NCBI GenBank assembly: GCA_963703945.1
Contig: CAVPGM010000026.1
Coordinates: forward strand, 18,441 to 82,440
DNA from: JALORV01 sp963703945
Lineage (GTDB): Bacteria; Pseudomonadota; Gammaproteobacteria; Burkholderiales; Burkholderiaceae_F
DNA length: 64,000 bases
Reading direction: 5' to 3'
Part shown: positions 47,078-57,207 of the stretch, piece by piece
How positions within the stretch are numbered: the first letter of the stretch is position 1
How the letters are laid out: each line of letters begins with the position of its first letter
Translations under genes and position numbers: made by a program
The notes under the pieces: generated by a model
The model's input: the letters and a program-made list of their open reading frames with translations, nothing else
What the model was told of the DNA's origin: nothing
The model's database searches: none

Positions 47078-47638
47078 ATGCAGGCCGACGCCGGCGCCGC
47101 CCTGCCGACCTACCGCGCCCGTCGCGCGACGCTGCGCGACGGCCGGCAGGTGTTGATCCGCGCGGTGCGCCCCGACGATGCCGACGAGATCCGTCAGGCA
47201 TTCGATCGCATGTCGACCGAATCACGCTACATGCGGTTCATGCAGCACAAGCGCGAACTCGATCCCGACCGGCTGCAGCACGGCGTGCATCCGGCCGCGG
47301 GTCGCGAGTTCGTGCTGGTGGCGACTGTGCCGGCCGCCGACGGCATCGATATCGTCGGTGCCGTGCGCTATGTCGCCGCTCCGGCGCGGGGCACCTGCGA
47401 GTTCGCGGTGACGGTTGCCGACGACTGGCAGCGCGTCGGACTCGCCGCGACGTTGATGCGCAGCCTGATGCGCCGGGCCGCGCGCGACCGTTACCGCACG
47501 ATCGAGGGACTGGTGTTGCGCGATAACGCCGCGATGCTCGAACTCGCGCGCCGACTCGGCTTCAAAGTGCACTTCGTACCCGACGATGGATCGCTGCGGC
47601 GCGTAGTGCGGCGGCTCGCGCGGCCGCCGCGCCGCTAG
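47078..47638 (+). CDS. GNAT-family N-acetyltransferase
   Basis: 186 residues: LIRAVRPDDADEIRQAFDRM, CEFAVTVADDWQRVGLAATL (acetyl-CoA pyrophosphate loop region) and LVLRDNAAMLELARRLGF. Resembles the acetyltransferase domain attached to acyl-CoA synthetases in protein acetylation systems, here stand-alone. 32 bases downstream of fadD. Substrate unknown. Confidence 0.85.
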   Translation: MQADAGAALPTYRARRATLRDGRQVLIRAVRPDDADEIRQAFDRMSTESRYMRFMQHKRELDPDRLQHGVHPAAGREFVLVATVPAADGIDIVGAVRYVAAPARGTCEFAVTVADDWQRVGLAATLMRSLMRRAARDRYRTIEGLVLRDNAAMLELARRLGFKVHFVPDDGSLRRVVRRLARPPRR

Positions 47639-47663
47639 CGCCCGGATACGCCGAACGCTTCGC

Positions 47664-48398
47664 CTAGCGGCGGCCGTCCCAGCGGTAGATGCGTCGATCG
47701 GCGTTGACGAGCCACGGCACTTGCCCTGCCGCCAGCGCGACCGCGCCGCCCGGCACCTGCCGCCAGCCGTTGCCGTTCCAGCGCAGCACCGAGTGACCAC
47801 CGGGTACGCGGTCGCGGCCGAGCAGCCACACGGTGCCGTCGCTTGCCACGGTGATCGCGGTGCCGCGTCCGGGCAGCTTCTGCCATCCGCCGTCGGGCGA
47901 CCGCCGCAGCACATCGCCACGGTCGTTGACGACCCACGGGTTTCCACGCGGGTCGACGTCGATGCGCACGGCGCCGCCCGGCACCAGTTCCCAGTCGTTG
48001 CCGTTCCAGCGGTGGATCGTGTAACCGCCGGGCGCGCGAGTGACGCCGATCACCCAGACGCTGCCGTCGGCGCCGATGCCGATGTCGCGCGCCAGCCCCG
48101 GCAGCAGCTGCCAACCGCCGGGCGTGAGCCGCAGGATCTGGCCCACCGAGTTGACGACCCACGGGTTTCCCGACGGATCGACGTCGATGCGCTCGGCGCC
48201 GCCACCGACGATCTGCCAGTCGCTGCCGTTCCAGCGGTAGATCGAGTGGCCGCCTTCGACGCGGTCGATGCCGGTGACCCAGGCCTCGCCTCGCGGGCCG
48301 ACGCCGATATCGGACGCCAACCCCGGCAGCAATCGCCACTGCGCCTGCGCGACGGAGGCGAAGGCGAGGAGAGCGGCGAAGACGATTCTCGAAACCAT
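47664..48398 (-). CDS. Secreted tectonin-like beta-propeller
   Basis: 244 residues: signal peptide ending AQAQ, then about six tectonin (TECPR) repeats with alternating W..LPG.A.DI..G..G..W and IYRWNG..W..V.GG...I.VD..GNPWVVN units. Such propellers often bind carbohydrate. ATG 48398. Alone, with no adjacent secretion genes. Uninterrupted. Confidence 0.85.
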   Translation of the reverse strand: MVSRIVFAALLAFASVAQAQWRLLPGLASDIGVGPRGEAWVTGIDRVEGGHSIYRWNGSDWQIVGGGAERIDVDPSGNPWVVNSVGQILRLTPGGWQLLPGLARDIGIGADGSVWVIGVTRAPGGYTIHRWNGNDWELVPGGAVRIDVDPRGNPWVVNDRGDVLRRSPDGGWQKLPGRGTAITVASDGTVWLLGRDRVPGGHSVLRWNGNGWRQVPGGAVALAAGQVPWLVNADRRIYRWDGRR

Positions 48399-48648
48399 GT
48401 GAAGCACCAGAGTGGGGCAAGCGGGCGCTATCCCAACCGCCGAAGAGTGCCGCGTTCGCACCGCAGTTTCACGCGGCGCACGCGCCCTTCGAAGTGCAAG
48501 GCGAGCCGCGTGCCCGCACCCCGGCGCCGCCACAGGTTCGGTGCGTGACACGCGCATGAAACATCCGCACCTGGCATCGGCCTCCGACCTTGCCTTGCCA
48601 ACTACTTGATTCCGGTTCCCGAAACCGGCTCGCTTCTGTTGCTGGTTC

Positions 48649-48673
48649 AGGGCCGGCCCGCTGGGCTGGCCCT
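48649..48673 (+). terminator. GC-rich hairpin next to a small minus-strand gene
   Basis: AGGGCCGGCC (48649-48658), 5-base loop, GGCTGGCCCT (48664-48673); a G-T pair breaks otherwise full complementarity. Followed on the plus strand by TTCTTT. Lies 5 bases beyond the stop of the small gene at 48679. A second hairpin, CCGGTT/AACCGG, is near 48612-48628. Confidence 0.45.
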
Positions 48674-48678
48674 TTCTT

Positions 48679-48876
48679 TCATGCCTCGGCGATCTCGCGC
48701 AGGCGCAGCCGGCGCTTGCACGTCGTCCAGAGGCGAGCCCAGCCGCGGCGCGTGGCGGCGGCGAGACGCCGCAGCATCTCGCCCTGCTCGGCGGCGCGTG
48801 CCCGGCGTGCGGCGAGGTGCAGTCGGTACGAGTCCAGCGGGTATCCATCCAGTCTGTATCCGTCCATCGTGTTCAT
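48679..48876 (-). CDS. Small Arg-rich protein with Tyr-Arg-Leu repeats
   Basis: 65 residues: MDGYRLDGYPLDSYRLHLAA, a three-fold YR/P-L repeat, then an Arg/Ala-rich helix (RRARAAEQGEMLRRLAAATR) and a basic tail. ATG 48876 follows AAAGGAA. Divergent from a LysR gene 108 bases away, which may regulate it. Family not recognised; DUF1127-like small basic proteins are a loose comparison. Confidence 0.6.
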   Translation of the reverse strand: MNTMDGYRLDGYPLDSYRLHLAARRARAAEQGEMLRRLAAATRRGWARLWTTCKRRLRLREIAEA

Positions 48877-48984
48877 CGTCGTTCCTTTGGAGCGGTTGAT
48901 GAGCGCAATGTAAGGACAGAGCACCTTCAAGAAAAATGAATTATTCTGATCAACTCCATCACGAAACGAGATATCTGAAAGACC

Positions 48985-49870
48985 ATGGAGCTGTCAGATC
49001 TGCACGTATTCCGCACTGTCGTCGAGTCCGGCGGCGTCACGCGCGCGGCCGACCGGCTGCATCGCGTGCAGTCCAACGTCACCACGCGAGTGCGCAAGCT
49101 CGAGGAGGACCTCGGCGTCGAGCTCTTCGTGCGCGAAGGTCGCCGTCTGCAGCTTTCGCCGGCCGGCACTGTGCTGCTCGGCTATGCCGACCGTCTGCTT
49201 GCGCTCGCTGGTGAGGCGCGCGAGGCGCTGCACGAGTCAGGTCCGCGCGGTGTGCTGCGGCTCGGATCGATGGAGAGCACCGCCGCCGCGCGACTGCCGC
49301 GCCCGCTCGCGCTGCTGGCGCGCAAGCATCCGGCGCTGACGGTCGAACTGCGCACCGGTGCGCCGCGCGAGCTGCTGCCGCGCGTGATCAAGGGCGAACT
49401 CGACGCAGCGCTGGTGGCCGAGCCGGTTGACGACGCGCGGCTCGCGTCGCAGATGGCCTGGGTCGAGGACTACGTGATCATCGCCGGGCCCGGGTCATCC
49501 GCCGATCCGCGCGCCGAAGGATGTGCAGGGTCGCACGCTGCTGGTGTTCGAGCACGGCTGCCCGCACCGCATGCGGCTCGAAGCATGGTTTGCCGAGCAC
49601 CGCGTGCCGGTGGACCGCGTGATCGAGATGGGGTCGTACCACGCGATCCTCGGCTGCGCGGTCGCCGGCATGGGAGTCGCGCTGCTGCCGAAGATCGTGC
49701 TCGACACCTTCACAGAGCGCAGGCGGCTGTCGGTCCATCGAATGACAGGCCGCTACCGGAACGCGCGCACGCTGCTGGTCTGGCGGCGCAACGCCGCTTC
49801 CGCAAAGGTCAGCGCGCTGGCCGACGCGCTACGGATCGGAGAGCCGGCGCGGCACGCGCGCGCCTCCTGA
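48985..49870 (+). CDS. LysR-family transcriptional regulator, one frame break
   Basis: About 295 residues. N-terminal winged helix SDLHVFRTVVESGGVTRAAD and RLHRVQSNVTTRVRKLEEDL, recognition part FVREGRRLQLSPAG, then a substrate-binding domain with LRTGAPRELLPRVIKGELDA and, after a break near 49495, VEMGSYHAILGCAVAGMGVA-like sequence (IEMGSYHAILG). Complete with the break repaired. Regulates an unknown target, possibly the divergent 65-residue gene. Confidence 0.9.
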
Positions 49871-49885
49871 GCACTCGCGTGACTG

Positions 49886-51141
49886 TCAGGCTGGAGCGGG
49901 CGAATCGCCGACGGTGATCTCGAAGCCCGCGGCACGCAGCCGCGCCACCAGTGTTTCGCCGAGCGCGGTGGCCGGGGTCAGCACACCGCCGCGCTCGGGC
50001 CCGCCAGGCAGCTTCGGCCCGTCGAAGGCGAGCGCGAGCCCGGACTCGCACAGGATGCGCAGCGTTGCGAGGTTGCCCGGATCGCCGGCGTACGCGATCC
50101 GCGCGCGGGCGCTGCGGCCGTCGGCTGTGCGGCCGACCAGATCGGTGCTGAACCACCCGCTCGCCATCGACTGCTCGGACGGACCTTGTCCCGGCTTGGG
50201 CAGCACGCGGCCGAGCAGCGAGCGCACGCGGGCGCGTATTCCATCGCGCGCTCGAAGCTGCGCAGGCCAGCGGCCAGGGCGACGGCCTTCGCCGCGGCGA
50301 GCGGCGGATCCACAGCCGCGAACTCCTGGTAGCGAAAGCGCGGACCGTACGGCTCGCCCCATGCGGCGTTCAGCGCGGCGCTGCGGCGGACCACGCGCGT
50401 GTTGATCGACCCCATGATGAAGGGCGCGACCCACGTGCCGATCGCGTCGTCATAACGCGGATCACGCGGGTCCTGGTTGCTCACCAGCTGCGCGGCCGAA
50501 TGCCGGCCCGGCGGATTGAGCAGGAACGGATGGCGGCCGAGTTCGACTTCGCCGGACGCGTGTCGATGCGCGTTCGTAGCGAGCGTGCCGCCGTTGAAGC
50601 CGCCCGCCATGCGGAAGTACGCCTTGACCTCCGCGCACGGGGCACCGAACGCGTGCTCGATATGCCGGACCAGCAGCAGCGTTCCGAGATCCGACGGGAC
50701 CGAATCGAAACCGCAGAACGGCACGATGCGCGTGCCGTCGCGCACCGCGCGCGCGTGGTGGCGGTCGATCACGCGGCGCACCCACACGGTCTCACCGGTG
50801 ATATCGGCATAGTGCGTGCGCTCGGCCACGCAGGCATCGACGATTGCGTCGCCGTACAGTGCAAAGGGTCCGGCGGTGGTGATCAGCACGCGCGTGGACG
50901 CAGCCATCGCGCCGACCGCGGCGGGGTCGGCGCTGTCGGCGACGATGATCGCCGGTTCAGTGAGCGATGCCGGGTCGGCGGCCAGCTCGCGGCGCAGCGC
51001 GGCGAGCTTGGCGGCATCGCGCCCCGCGATCGCCCAGCGCAGTTTCCTGCGCGTGCGCTGCTGCGCGAGATACGCCGCGGCGCGCCGGCCGACGAAGCCG
51101 GTGGCGCCGTAGAGCACGAGATCGTAGAGACGTGTCGCCAT
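49886..51141 (-). CDS. Saccharopine-dehydrogenase-like oxidoreductase, one frame break
   Basis: About 418 residues. Rossmann start LVLYGATGFVGRRAAAYLAQ, RWAIAGRDAAKLAALRREL, LITTAGPFALYGDAIVDACV, THYADITGETVW and CGFDSVPSDLG, the pattern of the SCCPDH / trans-acting enoyl reductase-like group rather than true lysine-pathway enzyme. Break near 50235, repaired by adding one C in a C-run. Lipid metabolism is suggested by relatives. Confidence 0.85.
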
Positions 51142-51356
51142 TGCGATGGATCGGATGAAAGCCGCGCGACTCTACACCGAGCCGCGCGTATCTCATCATC
51201 ACCACCGCCGCGGATAGGGCGCGCAGCGATACTGCTTCGCAACGGTTGGTGACTACGGCGGGCCGCCGCGCGCGTCGTACCCGACGATGACAACGAACGC
51301 GCGCACCGGCCCGTCAGCCGCGGCAGAACCGCGGCTCCCTGGCGGTACGAAAGCGC

Positions 51357-51710
51357 CTACGCGGCGTTGCGTCCCGCGCGCGTTGCGGCCGGCTTCATCA
51401 CCGGCATCGGCACAACCTCGCGCCAGGCGGCCATCGCGTCACGCGCGATGTTGCGGCTGGCCCGACGCATCGTGCGCAGCATCGATTGCATCGGCTCGCG
51501 CAGCGCCTGCGCCGCCGTCATCACCTCGCGCGTGGAGTTGCGCGCAAACCGGGCCGCGGTGCGGCCGGCCCGCATCAGCCTGCGCTCGGCGATCTCGAAT
51601 CGTGCCCTCGCCTCGGCGGTGGGCAACGGGGGCATCACCGCCGCGGGCATCTGCCGCGGTGTGCGCCGTGTAGTGCGTGTGCGGCTTTTCATCGGACTAG
51701 TCCTGACCAT
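51357..51710 (-). CDS. Small basic protein of unknown function
   Basis: 117 residues, strongly basic, no signal: N-terminal RTRTTRRTPRQ, then an amphipathic helix AEARARFEIAERRLMRAGRT and REPMQSMLRTMRRASRNIAR. ATG 51710 follows GGGAGAAAG. Phasin-like or nucleic-acid-binding character is possible; not assigned. Confidence 0.55.
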   Translation of the reverse strand: MVRTSPMKSRTRTTRRTPRQMPAAVMPPLPTAEARARFEIAERRLMRAGRTAARFARNSTREVMTAAQALREPMQSMLRTMRRASRNIARDAMAAWREVVPMPVMKPAATRAGRNAA

Positions 51711-51848
51711 ACTTTCTCCCTTCACGAGCGGACTTTCAGCCGACGCCAACCTGCGCCGGACGATTACATGGTGGGTCCGCTGGCGCCCAGCGTCATGCGT
51801 GCGGTCAGCGCCGCCGCATTGAAGGTAGAACCTTCTAAATCGGTCGGG

Positions 51849-52544
51849 CTAGCGCGGCTGCACGGTGGTGCCGAAGCATTTGCCGTTGGGCTTGCTCGCG
51901 GTGATCGTGCCCTTGGCGCGCTTGCGCACGATCTTTCCGCCGCCTTCGTCGAGTGTCGTGATGACGTCGAGGTCGAGCGTCTTGTACTTCTTGCCCGACG
52001 CATTGAAAGACACGCCGATGTAGCAGACGCTGCTCACCGAGTTCCAGGTGCCGGCGCGCTGCCGCGGCCCGCCGATCTTCTCCCATGCAGCCTGTGTGCA
52101 CGCGTCGTCGAGACAACGTGCACCCCAGCCCACCGCCGCCACTCTCGCCTTGGCGCATTGCGCTTCGGTCAGCGGCGTGTCGCCCCAGTCCGCCGCCAGC
52201 GTTACGCGATCCAGATACGGTTTCAGATCGCCCTTCGGCCCGAACGCGACCGTGAACCCGCCGCAGCTGCCGCCGGTGCTCGGTCCGGCCGATGTCGCTG
52301 TGTAGCGCTGGTAGTTTTCGCACTGAGCCGCCGTTACCGACACCGGGCTCGACGGAAACGCGTCTGCGTTTTGCGGCGCATTGCATAGACCATAGGTGCC
52401 CTGCTTCTGCGTCGTCTCCTTCGGCGCATCGCCCAGCGGTTGTTCGGACACCGATGCGCCGGTCGCCGGCGCGGCGAGCGCGGCCGTGTACGCAGCGAAT
52501 GCCGCGGCCCAAACCAGAACGGTGATGCGAAGCGTGCGCGTCAT
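51849..52544 (-). CDS. Secreted Cys-rich protein of unknown function
   Basis: 231 residues: signal peptide ending near ALAAP, then about eight Cys (GLCNAPQ, AAQCENYQ, GSCGGFTV, EAQCAKA, ARCLDDACTQ, SVCYIGV, GKCFGTT), suggesting disulfides. No family recognised. Uninterrupted; monocistronic. Confidence 0.7.
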   Translation of the reverse strand: MTRTLRITVLVWAAAFAAYTAALAAPATGASVSEQPLGDAPKETTQKQGTYGLCNAPQNADAFPSSPVSVTAAQCENYQRYTATSAGPSTGGSCGGFTVAFGPKGDLKPYLDRVTLAADWGDTPLTEAQCAKARVAAVGWGARCLDDACTQAAWEKIGGPRQRAGTWNSVSSVCYIGVSFNASGKKYKTLDLDVITTLDEGGGKIVRKRAKGTITASKPNGKCFGTTVQPR

Positions 52545-52630
52545 GTTCGGACTCGTCGCGAAACCAGGTGCGGGCGATCCTACGCGCGCACGCTGGGACG
52601 GACTAGCCGCGCGTCTCTGAGCCAGAGACG

Positions 52631-53449
52631 CTACTTCCTCGCCTTCGGCAGCCGGTACTCGACCTTGTTGTCGTTGAACACCAGCACGCCGTCGCGTTCG
52701 AGCTGCTCCATCAGCGCCTCCAGCTGCCCAGGCGCCAGGTTGCGGCCGAGGTGCGACTCGATGAAACGCTCCAGCCCCTTGCGCTTGCCGGGGCGCTCGT
52801 CACCCTTGCGTTGCAGGCCCTCGATGACCCGGGTGATCGGGTCCGGCGCGGGTGGCTTCTTACTGGCGGTTCGCGCGGCCGAGTGCGCGGCCTTCTTCGC
52901 GGCCGGCTGCGCGGCAGTGGCCTTCTTCGCCGCGGGCGCCTTCCTCGCGACCGCCTTCTTCGCGGCGTGCGCCTTCGCCGGTGCTGGCTTCGCAGCCACG
53001 GGTGCCGGCGCGGCCTTGGTCGCGCGTGCCTTGGCGGGCTTCGCGTGCGGCTCTGCCGCTTTGCCGCCGAGCGCGGCCTTGAAGCTCGCGGCCCGCGTGG
53101 CGTCAAAGCCCTTGCCCTGGAGATACATCAGCAGCGGATCAAAGTCCTTGTCCCGCGAGATCACGATGAACCGCGTGGTCCTGTGCGCGCCGGCCGGCAT
53201 CGTCGCAACCAGCTCGCCCAGGTGATACGCGATCTGCATGTCCGCCGCATTCTTGCCGGCCTTGGCGCAACGCGTGAACGTGACCCGATCGCCCATGCCG
53301 TGCAAGGCCTCGGCCAGGTCCGCTTCGTAGCGGGTCTGCTGTGGCCCGCGCACGACTGCGAGCCGGTACTTGTCACCGTGCGCCAAGCCGATGTCGGCGG
53401 CGCTCGGCTTGACGTTGTCGAAGTCGACGAGGATGTGGGTGAGGGACAT
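52631..53449 (-). CDS. NYN/PIN-like protein with histone-like linker
   Basis: 272 residues in three parts. Residues 1-130: NYN (PIN-like RNase) domain with acidic sites in THILVDFDNVKPSAAD, KNAADMQIAYHLGEL and VISRDKDFDPLLMYL. Residues 130-205: Ala/Lys/Pro repeats (KAHAAKKAVARKAPAAKKAT), like histone H1 tails. Residues 205-272: winged-helix-like end (FIESHLGRNLAPGQLEALME; VEYRLPKARK). A nuclease tethered to nucleic acid is likely; target unknown. Confidence 0.85.
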   Translation of the reverse strand: MSLTHILVDFDNVKPSAADIGLAHGDKYRLAVVRGPQQTRYEADLAEALHGMGDRVTFTRCAKAGKNAADMQIAYHLGELVATMPAGAHRTTRFIVISRDKDFDPLLMYLQGKGFDATRAASFKAALGGKAAEPHAKPAKARATKAAPAPVAAKPAPAKAHAAKKAVARKAPAAKKATAAQPAAKKAAHSAARTASKKPPAPDPITRVIEGLQRKGDERPGKRKGLERFIESHLGRNLAPGQLEALMEQLERDGVLVFNDNKVEYRLPKARK

Positions 53450-53537
53450 GGAGCGCGTGGACGCGTGTTAGGGGCAGTGCCCAATGTACCGCGTCCACGC
53501 TGCCCCTTCCTCGCCTCGCGGCGGGGCGGCTGCCTCG

Positions 53538-54947
53538 CTAGAGCGAACGCAGGAACGTCAGCAGCGCCTCCTGCTCGTCCGCGCTCAGCGACGAGTAGCG
53601 GTTGCGCGCTGCCTTCGCCTCGCCGTCGTGGCGGCCGATCGCGTCACGCAGCGTCAGCGACTCGCCGTCGTGCATCAGCCGGCTGCGCAGGCGAACGCCC
53701 CAGAGCGGCGGCGTGCGGATCCGGTTGGCGGTCGGCGACATGTATTCCTGCATGTGCGCGTATCGCCGGCCGAAGTGTTCGACGACCGCGATCTCGATCC
53801 CGTCGCCGGTGCCGACATCGTGCAGCAGCAGATCGCTGAACGGATGGAACAGACGGTTGCCGAGTGCCGGCGGGACGGTGTACGTGCCGCCGTTGAGCTT
53901 GGTGCCCGCGGGTGCCGTCACCAGGTTGCGTGCATGGCAGGTCGCACAGCCGATGCTGTCGAACAGACCCGAACCCCTGCGCACGACATCGGTCTTCGCG
54001 AGGGCCGCGTCGCGCGGCGGTGCCTTGGTCGCGCGGGCGAAGCGCGCAAAGCGATCGATGTCGGCGAATTCCTCCGCCACCGGCACGGGGCGACCTGCTT
54101 TCGCGGCACGCACACGGGCCTGCGTGCGACGCACAGCACGTACAGCGGCTTCAGGGGCTTCGGGCCGGTCCTCCGGATCGGCAACGGTGTCGCACAGCGT
54201 CGTCACTTCATCGGGCTGCAGGCGGCTCGTGATGCCCATCTCATTCAGGTAGGCGTCGGCCGAGAACGACAGCAGGCTCGCTTGCTGGCCTTTCCAGCCG
54301 AAGCGCCCGACGCGGTTGGTGCCTGGGGCTTCGAGCACCGGCACCTCGAACGCGCGGCCGCAGATCGTTTGCTGTGTCTCCTTGCACTGGCGCACCGCAT
54401 ACGCGCGCAAGGAGTCGTCGGCCACGGCTTCGATCAGTCCGTCGCCGAGAATGCTCAGCGACAGACGAAATGTGCGGACGTTGGCGTTGTCCGGCACGTG
54501 CTCCTGGATCTCGATATCGGGAAAGGCGCCGCTCGGGCAGATCGCGCGGTCGTTGATCAGCGTCCGCCCTTCGATCACCACCTTGCCGTGCGCGATCGGA
54601 ACGCGCGGCGGCTCGAACCGACCGTGCGAATCGCGCACGCCGGCGCGCAGCTCCGTGACCTGGCTGCCGCCGCCGGAGACCGGATTCTGGTGGCAGAACA
54701 GGCACGACGCCGCATTGAACAGCGGGCCGAGGCCGTCCGAGATGACCTCGACATCGTTGAACGCGGCCTGGTCCTCGTCGAAGGTCGCCTGGTCGACGAT
54801 GCCGTTGGTCTTGTCGTCGAAGCCCGCCAGCGCCTCCTGCGCGCCGGTCGCGGGCACGTCGGATTCGGTGCCGAGATTGGGCGGCACCGGAACGACAACG
54901 CAGGCGAGCAGGATCAGTGAGCACAACACGACGAGGAATTGCTTCAT
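53538..54947 (-). CDS. Di-haem oxidoreductase (DUF1111, cytochrome c peroxidase-like)
   Basis: 469 residues: lipoprotein-like signal (LCSLILLAC), then two haem sites, CLFCH near residue 80 and CATCH near residue 340, with GGGSQVTELR and TPPLWGVRLRSRLMHDGES, the DUF1111 pattern. Periplasmic electron transfer or peroxidase-type activity. ATG 54947. Uninterrupted over 1.4 kb. Confidence 0.85.
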   Translation of the reverse strand: MKQFLVVLCSLILLACVVVPVPPNLGTESDVPATGAQEALAGFDDKTNGIVDQATFDEDQAAFNDVEVISDGLGPLFNAASCLFCHQNPVSGGGSQVTELRAGVRDSHGRFEPPRVPIAHGKVVIEGRTLINDRAICPSGAFPDIEIQEHVPDNANVRTFRLSLSILGDGLIEAVADDSLRAYAVRQCKETQQTICGRAFEVPVLEAPGTNRVGRFGWKGQQASLLSFSADAYLNEMGITSRLQPDEVTTLCDTVADPEDRPEAPEAAVRAVRRTQARVRAAKAGRPVPVAEEFADIDRFARFARATKAPPRDAALAKTDVVRRGSGLFDSIGCATCHARNLVTAPAGTKLNGGTYTVPPALGNRLFHPFSDLLLHDVGTGDGIEIAVVEHFGRRYAHMQEYMSPTANRIRTPPLWGVRLRSRLMHDGESLTLRDAIGRHDGEAKAARNRYSSLSADEQEALLTFLRSL

Positions 54948-55344
54948 GTCGCCCCCTCGAAAAGCGCAGTCCGCGTTCACTCGTGCAAATCGTGCCGATC
55001 GCCCGAGCGCGGATCGCTTTGGTTGTCGGACCCCGGGGCGGCAGCTCGATTCACTGCCGTCCGGGCCGCAATCGTCGGCCGCCTGCACTATGCACGCGGG
55101 GGGTTCGCGATACCAGCGCGCGGCCTTGGGATGCTGAGGGCATGGCGGTCGTGGCGACCAGCCGGCCCGCCGAGATCGATGAAGCCTACTTCGGCGGCGA
55201 CTGGCGCCGGCGTCTTCATCGACGGGTGAGCTTCCCGCGCAAGCGGATTGACAGCTAGGCGTTCGACGCAGCGGTGGGTGCCGTGGGCATAATGCCCCGC
55301 ACGCAGCCGTTCACTGCGCACAGTCCAAAGAAGAGGAGACACGC
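54948..55344. other. 397-base intergenic region
   Basis: Between the di-haem gene and the sorbosone-dehydrogenase-like gene. A 38-residue open frame at 55142-55258 contains EIDEAYFGG, reminiscent of IS1595 transposases (DETYxGG), but nothing else of a transposase is present. A ribosome-binding site AGAGGAG lies at 55333-55339. Otherwise nothing recognised. Confidence 0.35.
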
Positions 55345-56610
55345 ATGACGATGAGAACCGCGTTCGCGGTCGCAGCGCTTTTGTCGCTGGCCGCATGCCA
55401 GACCACGACGCCGCCGCCTGCCGCCGCGCCCACCCCGGCGCCCGCAGCGCCGGCCGCGGCAGCACCCGCGCCTGCGCCCGCCCCGGCGTGGCAACAAGGC
55501 CGCACCGCCGACCAGGCCAGCTCGCCCCTGGCGCCGCACGCGGCAAGATGACCGCCACGCCGGCGAGCGACATTCCGGTCGCCAACTTCAAGCTGCCGCC
55601 GGGCTTCAAGGCCGAAGTCTGGGCCACCGGCATCCCGGGTGGGCGCGCGATGGCGCGCGGCGACAGCGGCAAGATCTACATCGGCACGCGCGCCATCGGG
55701 CGCGTGTACGAGGTGACCGACAACGGCTCTACGCGCACCAGCCGCGTGGTCGTCGACAAGCTGAACCAGCCCGGCGGCGTCGCGATCAGGAACGGTTCGC
55801 TCTACGTGATCGCGATCGACAAGGCGTTGCGCTACGACGGCATCGAGAAGAACCCGACCGTGACGCCGGTCGACATGACGGCGGTGTTCAAGCTGCCCAA
55901 GGAGCAGCACCACAACTGGAAGTACATCGCGTTCGGGCCTGACGGCAAGCTGTACGTGCCGTTCGGCGCGCCGTGCAACATCTGCGTGCCGCCGACCGAC
56001 GAGTACGCGCAGATCCGCCGCTACAACGCCGACGGCTCGGGCATGGAAGTGATCGCGACGCGGCATGCGCAACACGCAGGGCTTCGCCTGGCATCCGGTG
56101 ACCAGGCGAGCTGTGGTTCACCGATCACGGCCGCGACTGGATGGGCGACGACGACGCCCGAGGACGAGCTGAACCGCATGACCAAGACCGGCCTGAACTT
56201 CGGCTTCCCGTACTGCCACGCCAACGGCGTGGCCGACAAGGACATCAAGAAGGCCAATCCGTGTGAAGGCGTGACGCTGCCGGTGACGACGATGGGCCCG
56301 CACGCTGCGGTGATGGGCGTGCACTTCTACACCGGCAACATGTTCCCGGCCGAGTACAGGAACGTGATGTTCGTGGCGCGCAAGGGCTCGTGGAACCGCA
56401 CCAAGAAGTACGGCTACGACGTGGTGACGGTGCGCACGGATGCCGACGGCAAGAACCCGAAGGTCGAGCCGTTCATGACGGGCTTCCTCGACCCAAACAC
56501 CGACGCGTTCAGCGGCCGGCCCGACCTACATGCTGCAGCTGCCCGACGGCTCGCTGCTCGTGTCCGACGAACAACTGGGTGCCATCTATCGCATCACGTA
56601 TGGGCGTTGA
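55345..56610 (+). CDS. PQQ-dependent sorbosone-dehydrogenase-like protein, frame-broken
   Basis: Lipoprotein signal (VAALLSLAAC), a Pro/Ala linker, then the soluble glucose/sorbosone dehydrogenase beta-propeller: LPPGFKAEVWATGIPGGRAM, YIGTRAIGRVYEVTD, NLGFPYCHANG-like (LNFGFPYCHANG), VMFVARKGSWNRTKKYGYDV and LPDGSLLVSDEQLGAIYRI. Breaks near 55545, 56065-56130 and 56520. ATG 55345. Overlaps the cytochrome gene, its likely electron acceptor. Sugar or aldehyde oxidation in the periplasm. Confidence 0.85.
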
Positions 56611-57202
56611 ACGCTGTGCGTGGCTAGCGGGGCTGGTGACGAAGCTGACAGCGGCCTCGCTGCTGCTGGTGCCCGGCGCCGTGCCGGCGCAGCATCGCCG
56701 CCGGCGATGCTGGCGGCCTGCACCGCGCTGCCACGGCCCGGGCGGCAATTCGCAGATCGCGCAGACGCCATCGCTGGCCGGGCAGCCGAAGCTATTCATC
56801 GAGAACCAGCTGGTGCTGATCCGCGAAGGGCTGCGCGAGGTTGCGCAGATGAAGGACCTCGATGGCCGGCATGAGCGACGAGACCATCATCGCGCTGGCG
56901 CAGCACTTCGCCGCACAGACCCCGGCGTCGAAGACCGTGCCGGTGAATCAGGACAAGGCCCGCCTCGGCGCTGCGACGGCTGGCAAGATGCTGTGCGGCA
57001 CCTGTCACCTGCCCGACTACACCGGGCAGAAACAGGTTCCGCGCCTTGCCGGGCAGGACGAGGCGTACCTCGTGCAGTCGATGAAGCAGTTTCGCGACAA
57101 CCCCGGGCTCGGCCGCGACACGATCATGGCCGCATCGCTGTACGGCTAAGCGATGCGGACCTCGCCAACCTGGCGTACTACCTCGCCACCTTCAAGCCGT
57201 AG
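56600..57202 (+). CDS. Two-domain cytochrome c (c4-like), frame-broken
   Basis: Signal (LTAASLLLVPGAVPAQ), first haem C-x-x-CHGPGG (reached after a break near 56725), SLAGQPKLFIENQLVLIREG, and a second domain with CGTCH and PRLAGQDEAYLVQSMKQFRD, ending LANLAYYLATFKP. Further breaks near 56865 and 57148. ATG 56600 overlaps the end of the sorbosone-dehydrogenase-like gene. Probable electron acceptor for it. Confidence 0.82.
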   Translation: MGVERCAWLAGLVTKLTAASLLLVPGAVPAQHRRRRCWRPAPRCHGPGGNSQIAQTPSLAGQPKLFIENQLVLIREGLREVAQMKDLDGRHERRDHHRAGAALRRTDPGVEDRAGESGQGPPRRCDGWQDAVRHLSPARLHRAETGSAPCRAGRGVPRAVDEAVSRQPRARPRHDHGRIAVRLSDADLANLAYYLATFKP

Positions 57203-57207
57203 CCGGC

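Noticed and set aside
55142..55258. EIDEAYFGG fragment resembling IS1595 transposases
   Set aside because: Only nine residues match, no flanking transposase sequence and no inverted repeats.
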